From NCBI RefSeq assembly GCF_000017505.1, contig NC_009675.1, positions 1,736,001-1,800,000 on the forward strand: a stretch of DNA of 64,000 nt, in the 5' to 3' direction. A program made the position numbers and the translations under genes. The notes under the pieces are model-generated. The model had not been told where the DNA came from and ran no database searches. It saw only the letters and a list, made by a program, of their open reading frames with translations. Positions 48,613-61,885 of the stretch are shown in pieces. Position 1 is the stretch's first letter, and each line of letters begins with the position of its first letter. This DNA is from Anaeromyxobacter sp. Fw109-5 (GTDB lineage Bacteria; Myxococcota; Myxococcia; Myxococcales; Anaeromyxobacteraceae).

Positions 48613-50865
48613 CTATTGCCTCGCGATGAGCGCCTTCAGCGCCGCCCGGTCCGGCGCGAGCAGCTCCTTCACCCGGTCCTTGGCCACGTCGGCGACGATG
48701 ATCCGCCCCACCTCCTGCACCACGGTGCCGAAGAGGCCCTGCGCCTTCATCCCCTCCGCCTGCCGCTGGTTGTCCGCGGTCGGCGTGACGAAGTGCACCG
48801 AGTCCACCTTGTAGCGGTGGAAGAGGAACAGCAGCGCCAGGGTCATGAGCCGCTTCTGGCGCAGGCGCGCGTCGAAGTTGTTCTGGTCGCGCACCGAGAG
48901 GATGCTGCGCCCGCGCCGGTCGTGGATGCTGGCGAAGATGACGTTCAGCTTCTTCTCCCCGTCGGCGGACGTGAGCGCCAGCTCGAGCAGGTCGGACTCG
49001 CCGGTGTGCGGCCGCAGCGTCGCCCGCAGCTTGCCCGGGATCGCGTGATGCTCGCGCCAGGCGTCCACCCACTCCTCGAGCAGCCTCGGCGGCACCTCGG
49101 TCTGCACGAGGTGCTGGACCTGCGTCGAGCCCTGGCCCATCGCCTTGGTGGTGGAGGTGCGTCCGGAGATGGACATGAGCCCGGCGTCGGCGCGCGGGCC
49201 GCCGACCAGCGTCTGCGGCGTGCGGTACCCAGACTCGAGCAGGCGGAACTTCCGCTGGAGGCGCGCCAGCGCGAGCATGCCGTCCTGGCGGAGCGCGGTG
49301 GCGAACTCCTCCGCGGCGAGGCCGTCGATCTGGTGGCCCCCGTAGGTGATGAAGTTGAACACGAAGCCCAGCTTCCCGAGCTCCTCCGGGAAGCGGCGCA
49401 TCTGCTCGTCGTCCATCCCCGTGGTGTCCCAGTTGAACGAGGGCGACAGGTTGTAGGCCAGCATCTTGTCGGGGTAGGCGGCGTGGACGGCGTCGGCGAA
49501 CCGCTTCGCGTCGTGGAGGTCGGCGGTCTTGGTCTCCATCCAGAGCAGGTCGGCGAACGGCGCCGCCGCCAGCGACTTGGCGATGGCGTAGTCGATGCCC
49601 CCTCGCACCTGGTAGTAGCCGTCGGGCGTCTTCGCGTGCTCGCAGTCCCACGTGACGTCGAGGCCGATCGCGCGCGCCCTCTGCCTCGCCTTGTAGAACG
49701 GCGCCCGCTCGGCGAACGCCAGCCACTCCGCCTTGCCCATCGCGGCCGGGTCGCCCTCGTGCTCGCGGAAGCCGATGGCCTCGCCCACCGCCTCGGCGTA
49801 GGTGGAGACCCCCGCCTCCTGCTGCCAGGCGTCCACGAACGCGTCGAACACCTTGTCGAGGGCGGCGTCGACGCCGCGCAGGGCGCCGCGGTGGAGCTCC
49901 GCGGCGGCGGCGGCGATGGCCGCGTCGAAGCCCGCCCCGGCGAGCCAGGCGTCGGCGGCCGCGAGCTCCTCGTCGCAGAGCGCGTAGAGCTCGTGCCCCG
50001 AGAGCTCCTCCACCCCGGCGCGCTGGAACTGCCGCAGCATCGCGAGGAACGCCGCCTTGAACGTGGGCAGCGAGAGGTTCCGCACGCCGAGGATGAACGG
50101 CTGGTCGCGGTCGTCGCCGCGACCGTCGAGCAGCGTCGCCGACTCGGCGTCGGTGCGGGCCACGATGATGCCCGGCACGCCCATGATGTCGAGCTGGAAG
50201 CGCGCCGCGGAGAGTCGCTTCAGCTGCTCGTCCTCGGAGACGAGCACCTTGCCGCCCTGGTGGCCGCACTTCTTCACGCCGGGCTTCTGGTCCTCGATGT
50301 GGTATCCGGGCACGCCCACCTCGACGAAGCGCCGGATGAGGTTGCGGACGTGCGCGTCGCCGCCGTGGCCCGTGTCGGCGTCGGCGATGATGAACGGGCG
50401 GAAGTCCACCTCGGGCGTGGCCCGGCGCTGCTCCTCCGTCATGCGCGCGCGCGTGTGGAGCTGGTTCTTGTCGGCGGTGAGCAGGGCGCGGACGAGGGTC
50501 GCCGCCTCCTCGGGCACCTGGCTCAGCGGGTAGCTGGCGAGGTCGGGCCCCGGGTCCTCGTGCGAAGAGCCCTTGGCGGAGGTGGCCCAGCCGCCCAGGT
50601 AGATGGCCTCGATGCCCATCTTCTTGATCGCCACCGCCTGGCCGGGGGAGTAGGGGCCGAAGGTCGTGACGCAGCGCTGCTGCTCGAACAGCTGGCGCAG
50701 CCGGTCGTAGAAGGCCTCCGCGGCGCCGCGCGCGACGGCATAGTCCGGGCGGATGGTGCCGCGCTGCTCGACCACCTCGCGGGCCGAGTGGACCCGCCGG
50801 ATGCCCGCGAAGCGGGGGCTCGCGAACCAGCGCCGGACCTCCTCGACCTCCTTCTCGAAGTCCAT
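48613..50865 (-). CDS. aceA: Isocitrate lyase, long form
   Basis: A 750-residue enzyme of the long ICL type (as in mycobacterial AceA2), splitting isocitrate to glyoxylate and succinate. Motifs: [86 protein letters not shown] with the catalytic Cys in KKCGH, and [18 protein letters not shown]. The extra middle region of the long form is present. A malate synthase gene is not in the window, but the enzyme supports growth on acetate with ackA and icd nearby. It is divergent from icd across 705 bases. Confidence 0.95.
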   Translation of the reverse strand: MDFEKEVEEVRRWFASPRFAGIRRVHSAREVVEQRGTIRPDYAVARGAAEAFYDRLRQLFEQQRCVTTFGPYSPGQAVAIKKMGIEAIYLGGWATSAKGSSHEDPGPDLASYPLSQVPEEAATLVRALLTADKNQLHTRARMTEEQRRATPEVDFRPFIIADADTGHGGDAHVRNLIRRFVEVGVPGYHIEDQKPGVKKCGHQGGKVLVSEDEQLKRLSAARFQLDIMGVPGIIVARTDAESATLLDGRGDDRDQPFILGVRNLSLPTFKAAFLAMLRQFQRAGVEELSGHELYALCDEELAAADAWLAGAGFDAAIAAAAAELHRGALRGVDAALDKVFDAFVDAWQQEAGVSTYAEAVGEAIGFREHEGDPAAMGKAEWLAFAERAPFYKARQRARAIGLDVTWDCEHAKTPDGYYQVRGGIDYAIAKSLAAAPFADLLWMETKTADLHDAKRFADAVHAAYPDKMLAYNLSPSFNWDTTGMDDEQMRRFPEELGKLGFVFNFITYGGHQIDGLAAEEFATALRQDGMLALARLQRKFRLLESGYRTPQTLVGGPRADAGLMSISGRTSTTKAMGQGSTQVQHLVQTEVPPRLLEEWVDAWREHHAIPGKLRATLRPHTGESDLLELALTSADGEKKLNVIFASIHDRRGRSILSVRDQNNFDARLRQKRLMTLALLFLFHRYKVDSVHFVTPTADNQRQAEGMKAQGLFGTVVQEVGRIIVADVAKDRVKELLAPDRAALKALIARQ

Positions 50866-54795
<3,930 letters not shown>

Positions 54796-54823
54796 GGCGG
54801 CGCCCCGGAGTACCGAACGTTTC

Positions 54824-54857
54824 GAGGCCCCCGGCTCCGTGAGGAGCCGGGGGCCTC
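54824..54857 (+). terminator. Strong terminator after icd-mdh
   Basis: A perfect 15-bp stem (GAGGCCCCCGGCTCC/GGAGCCGGGGGCCTC) with a GTGA loop, followed by GTTCGTT. It can also stop the minus-strand gene ending at 54881. Confidence 0.88.
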
Positions 54858-54880
54858 GTTCGTTGCGCGGTCGCGAGGGC

Positions 54881-55441
54881 CTAGTTCCTGCGTCCCGCCG
54901 CGGCGCTCCGGGGCGCGCTGCGCTGCGGCTTGCGCTTGCAGCGGCGCACGGACACCGCCGTGTTCACGGCCTCGGCCGGAACCCGGGCGAGGGAGGACTC
55001 CGTGCCCTTGAAGAGCGGCGTGAGATCCGGACAGGGCGCCCGGACGTGCGGGGCGGCGGAGTCGAAGGCCCGGCGCAGCGTGTCCCGGCCGTGCGCGAGG
55101 GCGGTGCAGACCATGCCCTCGCCGAAGAGGACGTCGTAGCTGGGGAGCCGGGTCACCGCCCGGTGCCAGATCGCGTCCTCGAGGGCGGTGAACGCGGCCT
55201 GGACGTCCGAGAGCTCGAAGCCCGCGGCGGAACGCTCGCGCGCGATCTGCCGCACGTAAGCGAGCAGGTCTGTGAGATCGCGGGCGCTCACGGCCTCGGT
55301 CAGCCGCCGATGGAGCGCCTCGATGCGTCGCCGCATCTGCTCGGCTCCGTCGCGACGGTACGGGCCGATCTCGGCCGTCGCGCGGACGGCCTCCTCGACG
55401 ATGACGGGTGCTTGCTCGCTCAGCAGGTCCTCGATGTTCAT
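54881..55441 (-). CDS. RsbRD-like N-terminal sensor domain protein
   Basis: A 186-residue soluble, mainly helical protein: LLSEQAPVIVEEAVRATAEIGPYRRDGAEQMRRRIEALHRRLTEAVSARDLTDLLAYVRQIARERSAAGFELSDVQAAFTALEDAIW. This resembles the helical N-terminal sensor domain of RsbT co-antagonist proteins. There is no STAS output domain; the tail is Arg/Ser/Ala-rich and variable. It may receive a stress signal, but no partner is nearby. It faces ackA across a palindrome-rich region. Confidence 0.65.
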   Translation of the reverse strand: MNIEDLLSEQAPVIVEEAVRATAEIGPYRRDGAEQMRRRIEALHRRLTEAVSARDLTDLLAYVRQIARERSAAGFELSDVQAAFTALEDAIWHRAVTRLPSYDVLFGEGMVCTALAHGRDTLRRAFDSAAPHVRAPCPDLTPLFKGTESSLARVPAEAVNTAVSVRRCKRKPQRSAPRSAAAGRRN

Positions 55442-55525
55442 GGCCTCTACGTTCGCCTCCGGGGGACGAAGCCTCCCTTGACGTCCGCAACCTAGCGCTT
55501 CTCGACTGATAAGAAAAAGGCATTC

Positions 55526-55561
55526 TGGCTATGGTAGCCATAACGTCGCGGCATGATGCCG
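55526..55561 (+). promoter_or_regulatory. Two palindromic operator-like sites upstream of ackA
   Basis: TGGCTATGGTAGCCA (55526-55540) is a 6-3-6 inverted repeat and CGGCATGATGCCG (55549-55561) is a 6-1-6 repeat, about 70-105 bases before the ackA ATG. Their placement between divergent genes suggests regulator binding. The regulator is unknown. Confidence 0.5.
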
Positions 55562-55632
55562 GCGCGGGGCCGAGCGCGAGCGAACCCCCTTGCACGGGCG
55601 CGTCCGCGGATGCGAGTGTGGCCGCTCGCCAC

Positions 55633-56823
55633 ATGAACGTACTCGTCCTGAACTGCGGCAGCGCGTCGGTGCGGTTCGCCGTCGTCCATTCCTCGAACGG
55701 CCACGAGCACGTCTCGGGCGTCGCCCAGCACCTCGGGACGCCGCAGGCCCGGCTGGACTTCGATCACGAGGGCCGCAAGGGATCGCGGCCCGTCGCGGGC
55801 GCCGAGCACGAGGACGCGCTCCGGGCCGTGCTCGACCTCCTGCGCGAGGTGGGGCTCCTCGACCGGATGGTCGGGGTCGGACACCGGGTCGTTCACGGCG
55901 GCGCGAGGTTCACGGAGTCGACCTTCATCACGCCGGAGGTCGTGGCGAGGATCGAGGAGTGCATCCACCTCGGGCCGCTCCACAACCCGCCCAACCTCCT
56001 CGGCATCCGCATCGCGCAGCGGCTCTTCCCCCGCGTGCCGCACGTCGCGGTGTTCGACACCGCCTTCCACCAGACGATGCCGCCGCAGGCGTACCTGTAC
56101 GCGGTGCCGTACGAGTGGTTCGAGGAGCACGAGGTGCGCCGCTACGGGTTCCACGGCACCAGCCACCGCTACGTGTCCCTGCGCGCCGTGTCCCAGCTCG
56201 GCCTCGATCCGGAGGACCACGCGATCGTCACCGCCCACCTCGGCACCGGCTGCTCCCTCGCCGCGGTGCGGGACGGAAAGAGCCTCGACACGACCATGGG
56301 CCTGACGCCGCTCGATGGCGTCGTGATGGGCAAGCGCAGCGGCTCCATCGACCCGTCGATCATCGAGCACATGAAGAAGGCGCTCCGGTGCAGCGCGGAT
56401 CACGTCATGGACGAGCTGAACCGGAGCTCGGGGCTGCTCGGGCTCTCGGGCCTGGGCGACGACATGCTGACGCTGCAGCGCGCGGCTCAGGACGGGCACG
56501 AGCGGGCGGCGCTCGCCGTCGACAAGTTCTGCCACTCGGTGGCCAAGGCGGCCGCGGCGATGATCGTGGCCCTCGGCCGCCTCGACGCCCTCGTGTTCAG
56601 CGGCGGCATCGGCGAGAACACCGTCCAGGTCCGCGCCAAGGTGGTCGAGCTGCTCGGCTTCACCGGGCTCGTGCTGGACTCGGACGCGAACGCCTCCCAC
56701 GGCAAGGCGCTGTGCGGCCGGATCACGCGCACCACGCGGCCGATGGCGGCGGTCGTCCCGACGAACGAGGTGCTCATGATCGCCATGGACACCGCGGCGA
56801 TCGTCGAGCGCGGCGTGGCGTGA
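55633..56823 (+). CDS. ackA: Acetate kinase
   Basis: A 396-residue kinase making acetyl phosphate from acetate and ATP (or the reverse). Motifs: VLVLNCGSASVRFAVV (phosphate 1; the usual S-S-S-x-K is S-A-S-V-R), VGHRVVHGG, VFDTAFHQTMP, YGFHGTSHRYVS, AHLGTGCSLAAVRDGKSLDTTMGLTPLDG, and FSGGIGENT (adenosine). I take ATG 55633; no strong ribosome site is seen. No phosphotransacetylase gene is adjacent, unlike many genomes. Beside aceA and icd it can serve acetate use. Confidence 0.94.
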   Translation: MNVLVLNCGSASVRFAVVHSSNGHEHVSGVAQHLGTPQARLDFDHEGRKGSRPVAGAEHEDALRAVLDLLREVGLLDRMVGVGHRVVHGGARFTESTFITPEVVARIEECIHLGPLHNPPNLLGIRIAQRLFPRVPHVAVFDTAFHQTMPPQAYLYAVPYEWFEEHEVRRYGFHGTSHRYVSLRAVSQLGLDPEDHAIVTAHLGTGCSLAAVRDGKSLDTTMGLTPLDGVVMGKRSGSIDPSIIEHMKKALRCSADHVMDELNRSSGLLGLSGLGDDMLTLQRAAQDGHERAALAVDKFCHSVAKAAAAMIVALGRLDALVFSGGIGENTVQVRAKVVELLGFTGLVLDSDANASHGKALCGRITRTTRPMAAVVPTNEVLMIAMDTAAIVERGVA

Positions 56824-56829
56824 GCCCGG

Positions 56830-57633
56830 TCAGGCGCCCGCGAGGAACGCCTCGATGCGCCGGACGAAGTCTCGCGGGTGGCTCACCTGCGGGACGTGCC
56901 CCGCGCCCGCGAAGGTGTGACGCGTCGCCTGCGGGAGGGCCGCCGCGACGCGGTCCAGGATCGGGCCGTACAGCGGAGGGCTCTGGTCGCCCTGCGTGAG
57001 CAGCACCGGGCCCCGGAACGCGCGCAGCGCCGGGAGGTCGAGGGCGAGCGCGTCGGGATCCTCGATCTCGGCGAGGAAGGTGGGCGCGTTGCGGACGAAC
57101 GTCTCGCGGGCGGAGCGCGCGAGCCGCTCCCACGCGCCGGGCCCGAGGCCGATCTCGTCGACGAAGGTCCGCGCCGCGTCGCGCATGCGCCCTTCCCGGA
57201 GCGCCGCCTCGGTCCGGGCGCAGCTCACGCGGAAGGCCTGCAGCGCCGGGGCGTGGGGTCCGGGGCCGTCGAGGGTCCACATGAGCGGCGGCTCGTGCGC
57301 GGCGAGGGAGCGGATCCGGCCGGGGTGGAGGGCGGCCGTCCGGAGCGCGATCGAGGCGCCGTACGAGTGCGCCACGAGGTGCACGGGGCCGAGGCCGAGC
57401 CCGTCGACGAGCGCGGCCAGGTCGGCGACGTGCTCGTGCACCGTCGCCGGTCGCCCGCCGCTCAGGCTGTGCCCGCGCCGATCGTAGGCGATCATCGCGC
57501 GGCGCTGCGCGAGCGCCGGAACGACGATGTCCCAGTCGTGGTGGTCGCCCCAGGAGCCGTGGACCAGCACGACCGGCTCACCCTCGCCGCGGACGGTGTG
57601 GAACAGGCCGACGCCGTCGACCTCGATCCGCAT
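56830..57633 (-). CDS. Alpha/beta hydrolase
   Basis: A 267-residue soluble alpha/beta hydrolase with no signal. VVLVHGSWGDHHDWDIV (oxyanion), YDRRGHSLSGG, nucleophile elbow VHLVAHSYGASIALR with its Ser, LLTQGDQSPPLYG (acid), and AGHVPQVSHP (His). The family covers esterases, haloperoxidase-like and epoxide hydrolases, so no substrate is called. It converges with ackA (6 bases apart) and is divergent from the receiver gene. Confidence 0.87.
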   Translation of the reverse strand: MRIEVDGVGLFHTVRGEGEPVVLVHGSWGDHHDWDIVVPALAQRRAMIAYDRRGHSLSGGRPATVHEHVADLAALVDGLGLGPVHLVAHSYGASIALRTAALHPGRIRSLAAHEPPLMWTLDGPGPHAPALQAFRVSCARTEAALREGRMRDAARTFVDEIGLGPGAWERLARSARETFVRNAPTFLAEIEDPDALALDLPALRAFRGPVLLTQGDQSPPLYGPILDRVAAALPQATRHTFAGAGHVPQVSHPRDFVRRIEAFLAGA

Positions 57634-57829
57634 GACCTCACCTCCGCTCGCTCGACTAACCCGATGGGCGCGCTTGCGTCCAGTGGGGAGCGCCGGCGCC
57701 GGAGCGCCGGGCGGCGCCCGCGCTACACGCTGTGCCGGGCGTTCACGCGGTGGAACTCCCCGTCACCACGAGGGTTCCGGCGCGTCTTCACACTCTGAAT
57801 AGGCGTCCGTGGAGCGGCGTCGGCAGGAC

Positions 57830-58339
57830 ATGAACGCGACGACGATCCGGCGGCCCAGGGCGCTCCTCCTCGACGGCGACGCGAACGCGCTCCGCGTCCT
57901 CGGCAACGCCCTCGAGGCGCGCGGGTTCGAGGTCCTGGCCGCGACCGACGCGGCGAGCGGGATCGACCTGCTCCTCGAGGAGCTCCTCGACCTCGACGTG
58001 CTGGTGGCGGACGCCGAGCTGCCGGGCCGCGACGCCGTGTCGTTCGTCCACCTCGTCCGCCACGCGGGCGGCGAGCGCGAGCTCGGGCTGGTGGTCGTCG
58101 GGAGGGGCGAACCCGGGCTGCGCGAGCAGCTCCTCGCCCTCGGGGCGGACGCGGTCGTCGACCGGGCGTCCGGTCACGACGCCGTCGCGGCGGCCGTCGC
58201 GGGCGTGGCGGCCGCCGCGTCGCGTCGCGCCCTTCCGGCGGCGCGGCCCGCGCCGGTCCACCCGGCGGTGCGCGGCGCGCTCGTGGTGGTGCGCGCGGCG
58301 CTCGCGCCCGCTCCGCGCCTCGCCGGTGTCCCGGCGTGA
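57830..58339 (+). CDS. Degenerate receiver domain protein
   Basis: A 169-residue protein with a receiver-like fold: LLLDGDANALRVLGNALEARGFEVLAATDAASGIDLLLEELLDLDVLVADAELPGRDAVSF. The acceptor aspartate (VADAELPG) is present, but one pocket acid is replaced (LLLDGD), and the conserved lysine region reads VVDRASG, so the Lys is lost. The C-terminal ~45 residues are Ala/Pro-rich. A phosphorylation-independent receiver is likely. The start could also be the GTG at 57809. Confidence 0.65.
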   Translation: MNATTIRRPRALLLDGDANALRVLGNALEARGFEVLAATDAASGIDLLLEELLDLDVLVADAELPGRDAVSFVHLVRHAGGERELGLVVVGRGEPGLREQLLALGADAVVDRASGHDAVAAAVAGVAAAASRRALPAARPAPVHPAVRGALVVVRAALAPAPRLAGVPA

Positions 58340-58363
58340 GGGGGCGCCCCTCGGCCCCCGCGT

Positions 58364-58391
58364 CCCCCCGGCGCGGAATGCCGCCGGGGGG
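58364..58391. terminator. Hairpin between convergent receiver and CBS genes
   Basis: CCCCCCGGCG/CGCCGGGGGG, a 10-bp stem with an 8-base loop, set between the stops at 58339 and 58401. No T run, so a terminator role is probable only. Confidence 0.5.
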
Positions 58392-58400
58392 AGCGGAGGT

Positions 58401-58880
58401 TCAGCTCACGCGCTCGTGGCTGAAGGGGGTCTCGACGGGAGGCTGGCTCAGCTGCCAGGAGCGGCCGCCGCGGATGTAGCTCTCCAGCTGGTCGATGCTC
58501 CACTGCTTCTCGCCGACGACGAGGTCGACGAGGTCCAGCATGGAGATGACGCCGACGATCTCGTCGCCGTCCTTGACGGCGAGGTGGCGGGTGGCGCGCG
58601 TCCTCATGAGCTGCGCGCACTCGGCGTCGGAGGCCTGCAGCGAGACGGCAGGGGCGTCCGGGCGCATCGCCAGCTGCAGCGTGGTGTGGCTCGGGTCGTT
58701 GCCGGCCGACATCGCCGCCACGAGGTCGCGCTCGGTGACGAGCCCGACGAGCTTGGCGCCGTGGCGCACGCCGACCGAGCCGATCCGGCGCTGGGCCATG
58801 AGGCGCGCGGCGTCGGCGCAGGTTGCGGTCTCGTCGAGGGCGACGACTTCGCGGACGACTCGGTTCTGGATGCTGGCCAT
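58401..58880 (-). CDS. Paired CBS domain protein
   Basis: A 159-residue protein made of two CBS motifs: VVREVVALDETATCADAARLMAQRRIGSVGVRHGAKLVGLVTERDLVAAM (first) and VSLQASDAECAQLMRTRATRHLAVKDGDEIVGVISMLDLVDLVV (second). CBS pairs bind adenosyl ligands such as AMP or ATP and act as energy or ion-strength sensors. The tail (SYIRGGRSWQLSQPPVETPFSHERVS) is extra. It is divergent from the LysR regulator. No effector is fused. Confidence 0.88.
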   Translation of the reverse strand: MASIQNRVVREVVALDETATCADAARLMAQRRIGSVGVRHGAKLVGLVTERDLVAAMSAGNDPSHTTLQLAMRPDAPAVSLQASDAECAQLMRTRATRHLAVKDGDEIVGVISMLDLVDLVVGEKQWSIDQLESYIRGGRSWQLSQPPVETPFSHERVS

Positions 58881-58972
58881 TTCACTCCTCCGGGGGCGCG
58901 CCCGGGTTCGAGGTCCCGCAGCGGCCGAGGAGCATCATGCGCCCGCGCCCTCTCCGCCCCTCGTCGCAAGAT

Positions 58973-58994
58973 CGGATGCTCCATAACGGATGCT
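58973..58994 (+). repeat. Direct repeat in the CBS-LysR divergent region
   Basis: CGGATGCT at 58973-58980 and 58987-58994, 14 bases apart. It sits about 46 bases before the LysR ATG and could be an autoregulatory site of that regulator. Confidence 0.45.
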
Positions 58995-59039
58995 GATGGA
59001 GGCGTCGTGGAGGGCGAGATCCTCTGATATGGTGGGACG

Positions 59040-59942
59040 ATGGCCAGGCTCGATCCCCGCAAGCTCGAGACGTTCCGCGTCGTCGCCCAGACCCGGAAGA
59101 TCTCGGCGGCGGCGAAGCTCCTCCACCTCTCCCAGCCGGCGGTGACCGCGCAGATCCGGGCGCTCGAGGAGGAGTGCGGGCGGGCCCTGCTGCTGCGGTC
59201 CTCGAAGGGAGTGACGCCCACCGACTGGGGCCTGCGGCTGCTGGAGGCGGCGAAGCAGGTGCACGAGGTCCTCGGCGAGGTGGAGACCGCGTTCCAGGGC
59301 GAGCCAGCGGGCGGCGAGGAGGTCGTGCTCGGAGCGAGCATGACCACGGCCGCCTACGTCGCGCCGCCGCTCGTGGCCGGCTACCGCGCCATCCACGGGC
59401 GCGTGCCGTTCCGCGTGCAGGTCAGCAACACGGCCCGGGTGCTCGAGTGGGTGGCCGAGGGCCGGGTGCCGCTGGGGATCGTCGAGGGGCGCATGCGCTC
59501 CGCCCGCGTCCACCTCGAGCGCTACCTGGAGGACGAGCTGGTGGCGGTCGCCGCGAGCGCCGCGCGCGAGCTCTGCGGCATCTCGCGCGCCGCCGATCTG
59601 GCGAAGGTCCCGCTGCTGCTGCGCGAGCCCGGCTCGAACACGCGGGCGGTCGTCGAGGAGTCGCTGGCCCGCGTCCTGGGGACGAAGCAGGTTCGGCGGT
59701 CGGAGCTGCTGTTCGGGTCGAATCAGTCGATGAAGATGGCGGCCGTCGCCGGGCTCGGCGTGGCGTTCGTCTCGCGCTGGAGCGTGCAGCTCGAGGTCGC
59801 GGCGGGGACGCTGCGCGTCCTCCCGCTGCGCGACCTCCGCATCGTGCGCGCCTTCTCGTGGGCCACGCCGTCCGGCCAGCTCCACGGGGACGCCGGGCGC
59901 TTCCTGGCGTGGGCCCGGCGCAACCCGCCGGCCCGCCCGTAG
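59040..59942 (+). CDS. LysR-type transcriptional regulator
   Basis: A 300-residue LysR family regulator. The HTH is LDPRKLETFRVVAQTRKISAAAKLLHLSQPAVTAQIRALEEECGRALLLRSSKGVTPTDWG, followed by a ligand-binding domain (VLGASMTTAAYVAPPLVAGYRAIHGRVPFRVQVSNTARVLEWVAEGRVPLGIVEG) of the CysB/CysL-like type. The neighbour downstream is a CstA transporter on the other strand; the one upstream a CBS protein. A target is likely nearby but not shown. Confidence 0.9.
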   Translation: MARLDPRKLETFRVVAQTRKISAAAKLLHLSQPAVTAQIRALEEECGRALLLRSSKGVTPTDWGLRLLEAAKQVHEVLGEVETAFQGEPAGGEEVVLGASMTTAAYVAPPLVAGYRAIHGRVPFRVQVSNTARVLEWVAEGRVPLGIVEGRMRSARVHLERYLEDELVAVAASAARELCGISRAADLAKVPLLLREPGSNTRAVVEESLARVLGTKQVRRSELLFGSNQSMKMAAVAGLGVAFVSRWSVQLEVAAGTLRVLPLRDLRIVRAFSWATPSGQLHGDAGRFLAWARRNPPARP

Positions 59943-59960
59943 CGACCCTGGCGACGGACG

Positions 59961-59994
59961 GCCGGAGCGGCGCGGCCGGCGGCGCCACTCCGGC
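59961..59994. terminator. Bidirectional hairpin between LysR and cstA ends
   Basis: GCCGGAG-C-GGCGC / GCGCC-A-CTCCGGC, twelve pairs with one mismatch and an 8-base loop. It is placed 18 bases after the LysR stop and 13 before the cstA stop. Confidence 0.6.
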
Positions 59995-60006
59995 GTGCGG
60001 CTCGCG

Positions 60007-61710
60007 TCAGGCGGCGCGCGCCGCCTTCGTGGGTGCGGTCGGCCTGGGGCTGCGCACCACGCGGCTCGCCTCGTACACGAGGAACGCGGTCAGCGCGAAC
60101 AGCAGCACCGCCACGAGGGCGTTCGCGACCTGCGGCACCACCGGGACGCCGGGCTTCGGCGCGAGGGCGCCGCGCGTGAACTGGAGCGTCTGCCCGACGA
60201 GCGACCAGAGCGTGATCGCCATGAGGAAGAGCATCGGCGCGAGCGTGAACCAGTAGCGCTTGCCCTGGCGCTCGAGCCAGACCGTCACCGCGAGCAGCGT
60301 CAGCGCGGCGAGGAGCTGGTTGGAGGTGCCGAACAGCGTCCAGAAGGTGCGGTAGCCGCCGGGGCCCGCCGCGACGAGGATCAGCGCCGGGACCGTGGCG
60401 GTCACCGCCGTGCCGGCCAGCGCCGCGGTGCGGCCGTGCCTGCCGGCGAGCTCCTGGAGGATGAGGCGACCGAGGCGGGTCGCGACGTCCAGGGTGTCGA
60501 AGACGAACGTCGAGAAGGCCATCGCCCCGAAGGTCGCCGCGAACAGGAAGGCGCCCTGGCCGATGATCACCGTGAGGAACCGCGCGATGCCGTCGCCGTA
60601 CACGCGGCCAGGCGCGGCGCCCTTCGAGACCTCCGGCGCCACGATCATGATCGTGGCGAGGGCGATCACCGCCACGAGGCCCTCGAGCAGCATCCCGCCG
60701 TACCCGACCGGCTTGCAGTCGCTCTCCTTCGCGATCTGCTTCGAGGTGGTGCCGGAGCAGACGAGGCCGTGGAACCCGGAGCAGGCGCCGCAGGCGATGG
60801 TGACGAAGAGGAAGGGGAGTACCGACCCGGAGAGGCCCGCGAGCGGCGCGGCGGTGGTGATGGGCTGCTCGATGTCGAACCCGCCGAAGAGGATGCCGAC
60901 GAGGCCGATCGCGAGGGCGAGGTACAGGACGAAGCCGCCGAGGTAGCCGCGCGGCTGCAGCAGCGTCCAGACGGGGAGGACCGAGGCGACGAAGCAGTAC
61001 ACCATGATGACGACGGCCCACGTCGTCTGCGAGAAGAGGAGGACGGTGGAGATGCGGGTCCCGAGCCACACCACCCCGAGCGTCGCCGGCACGAAGACGA
61101 TCGTCATGAGCCAGAGCGGCGGGTCCCACTTGCGCTGGACGAGCCCCATCACGACCGCGAGCAGGAGGTACATCGTCGAGGCGGCGGCGACGGCGCCGCC
61201 CGGGTTGAACGCGAAGCTCCCCTCGAGCTCCTGCGTCTTGCCCACGAACGTCGCGGCGGTGATGTCGGCGAACGCGATGATGAGGTAGACGAGCGCGATC
61301 CAGATGAACACGAGCATCGCCAGCCAGGCGCGGCGGCCGAGGTTCTCCTTCACGATCTCGGCGACGGAGCGGGCGCGGTGGCGGACGCTCGCCACGAGCG
61401 CGGAGAAGTCGTGGACCGCGCCGATGAACACCACCCCGAGCGCGATCCACAGGAGCGACGGACCCCAGCCGAAGAGCTGGCACGCGATGATCGGACCGGC
61501 GATGGGACCGGCGGCGGCGATGGCGCTGAAGTGCTGCCCGAGGAGGAAGAAGCGCCGCGTCGGGACGAAGTCGATCCCGTCGTTCACCTGCACCGCCGGC
61601 GTGCGGACGCTGTCGTCGAGCGCGTACTGCCGGGCGACGAGCTTGCCGTACAGCGTGTAGCCCAGCGTGAGGATCACGATCACGGCGACGGCGAGCATGG
61701 TCAGGCTCAT
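60007..61710 (-). CDS. cstA: Carbon starvation CstA family transporter
   Basis: A 567-residue integral membrane protein with about 15 helices. The sequence GIDFVPTRRFFLLGQHFSAIAAAGPIAGPIIACQLFGWGPSLLWIALGVVFIGAVHDF and the SGFHGLVCSGTTSKQIAKESDCKPVGYGGMLLEGLVAVIAL segment are characteristic of CstA (peptide or pyruvate import). The start at 61710 follows GGAGGG. A hybrid histidine kinase is immediately upstream on the same strand with a 175-base gap. In known cases such a kinase regulates pyruvate uptake, so the pair may work together. Confidence 0.93.
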   Translation of the reverse strand: MSLTMLAVAVIVILTLGYTLYGKLVARQYALDDSVRTPAVQVNDGIDFVPTRRFFLLGQHFSAIAAAGPIAGPIIACQLFGWGPSLLWIALGVVFIGAVHDFSALVASVRHRARSVAEIVKENLGRRAWLAMLVFIWIALVYLIIAFADITAATFVGKTQELEGSFAFNPGGAVAAASTMYLLLAVVMGLVQRKWDPPLWLMTIVFVPATLGVVWLGTRISTVLLFSQTTWAVVIMVYCFVASVLPVWTLLQPRGYLGGFVLYLALAIGLVGILFGGFDIEQPITTAAPLAGLSGSVLPFLFVTIACGACSGFHGLVCSGTTSKQIAKESDCKPVGYGGMLLEGLVAVIALATIMIVAPEVSKGAAPGRVYGDGIARFLTVIIGQGAFLFAATFGAMAFSTFVFDTLDVATRLGRLILQELAGRHGRTAALAGTAVTATVPALILVAAGPGGYRTFWTLFGTSNQLLAALTLLAVTVWLERQGKRYWFTLAPMLFLMAITLWSLVGQTLQFTRGALAPKPGVPVVPQVANALVAVLLFALTAFLVYEASRVVRSPRPTAPTKAARAA

Positions 61711-61885
61711 CGAGGCCCTCCCTGGCGCGCCTCGCGGCCGCCCGACGGGGCGATGCACGGCGCGCGGACGGCGCCATTGACGCACGGTGCGCAGGCGGCG
61801 GCGCGGCCCATGACGGGCGCCTGCTTGCAGGTGCGATCTGCTGCCGCGGGAGCGCGGATCCGGGTGGTGCCGGTGCGCTGCGCGG

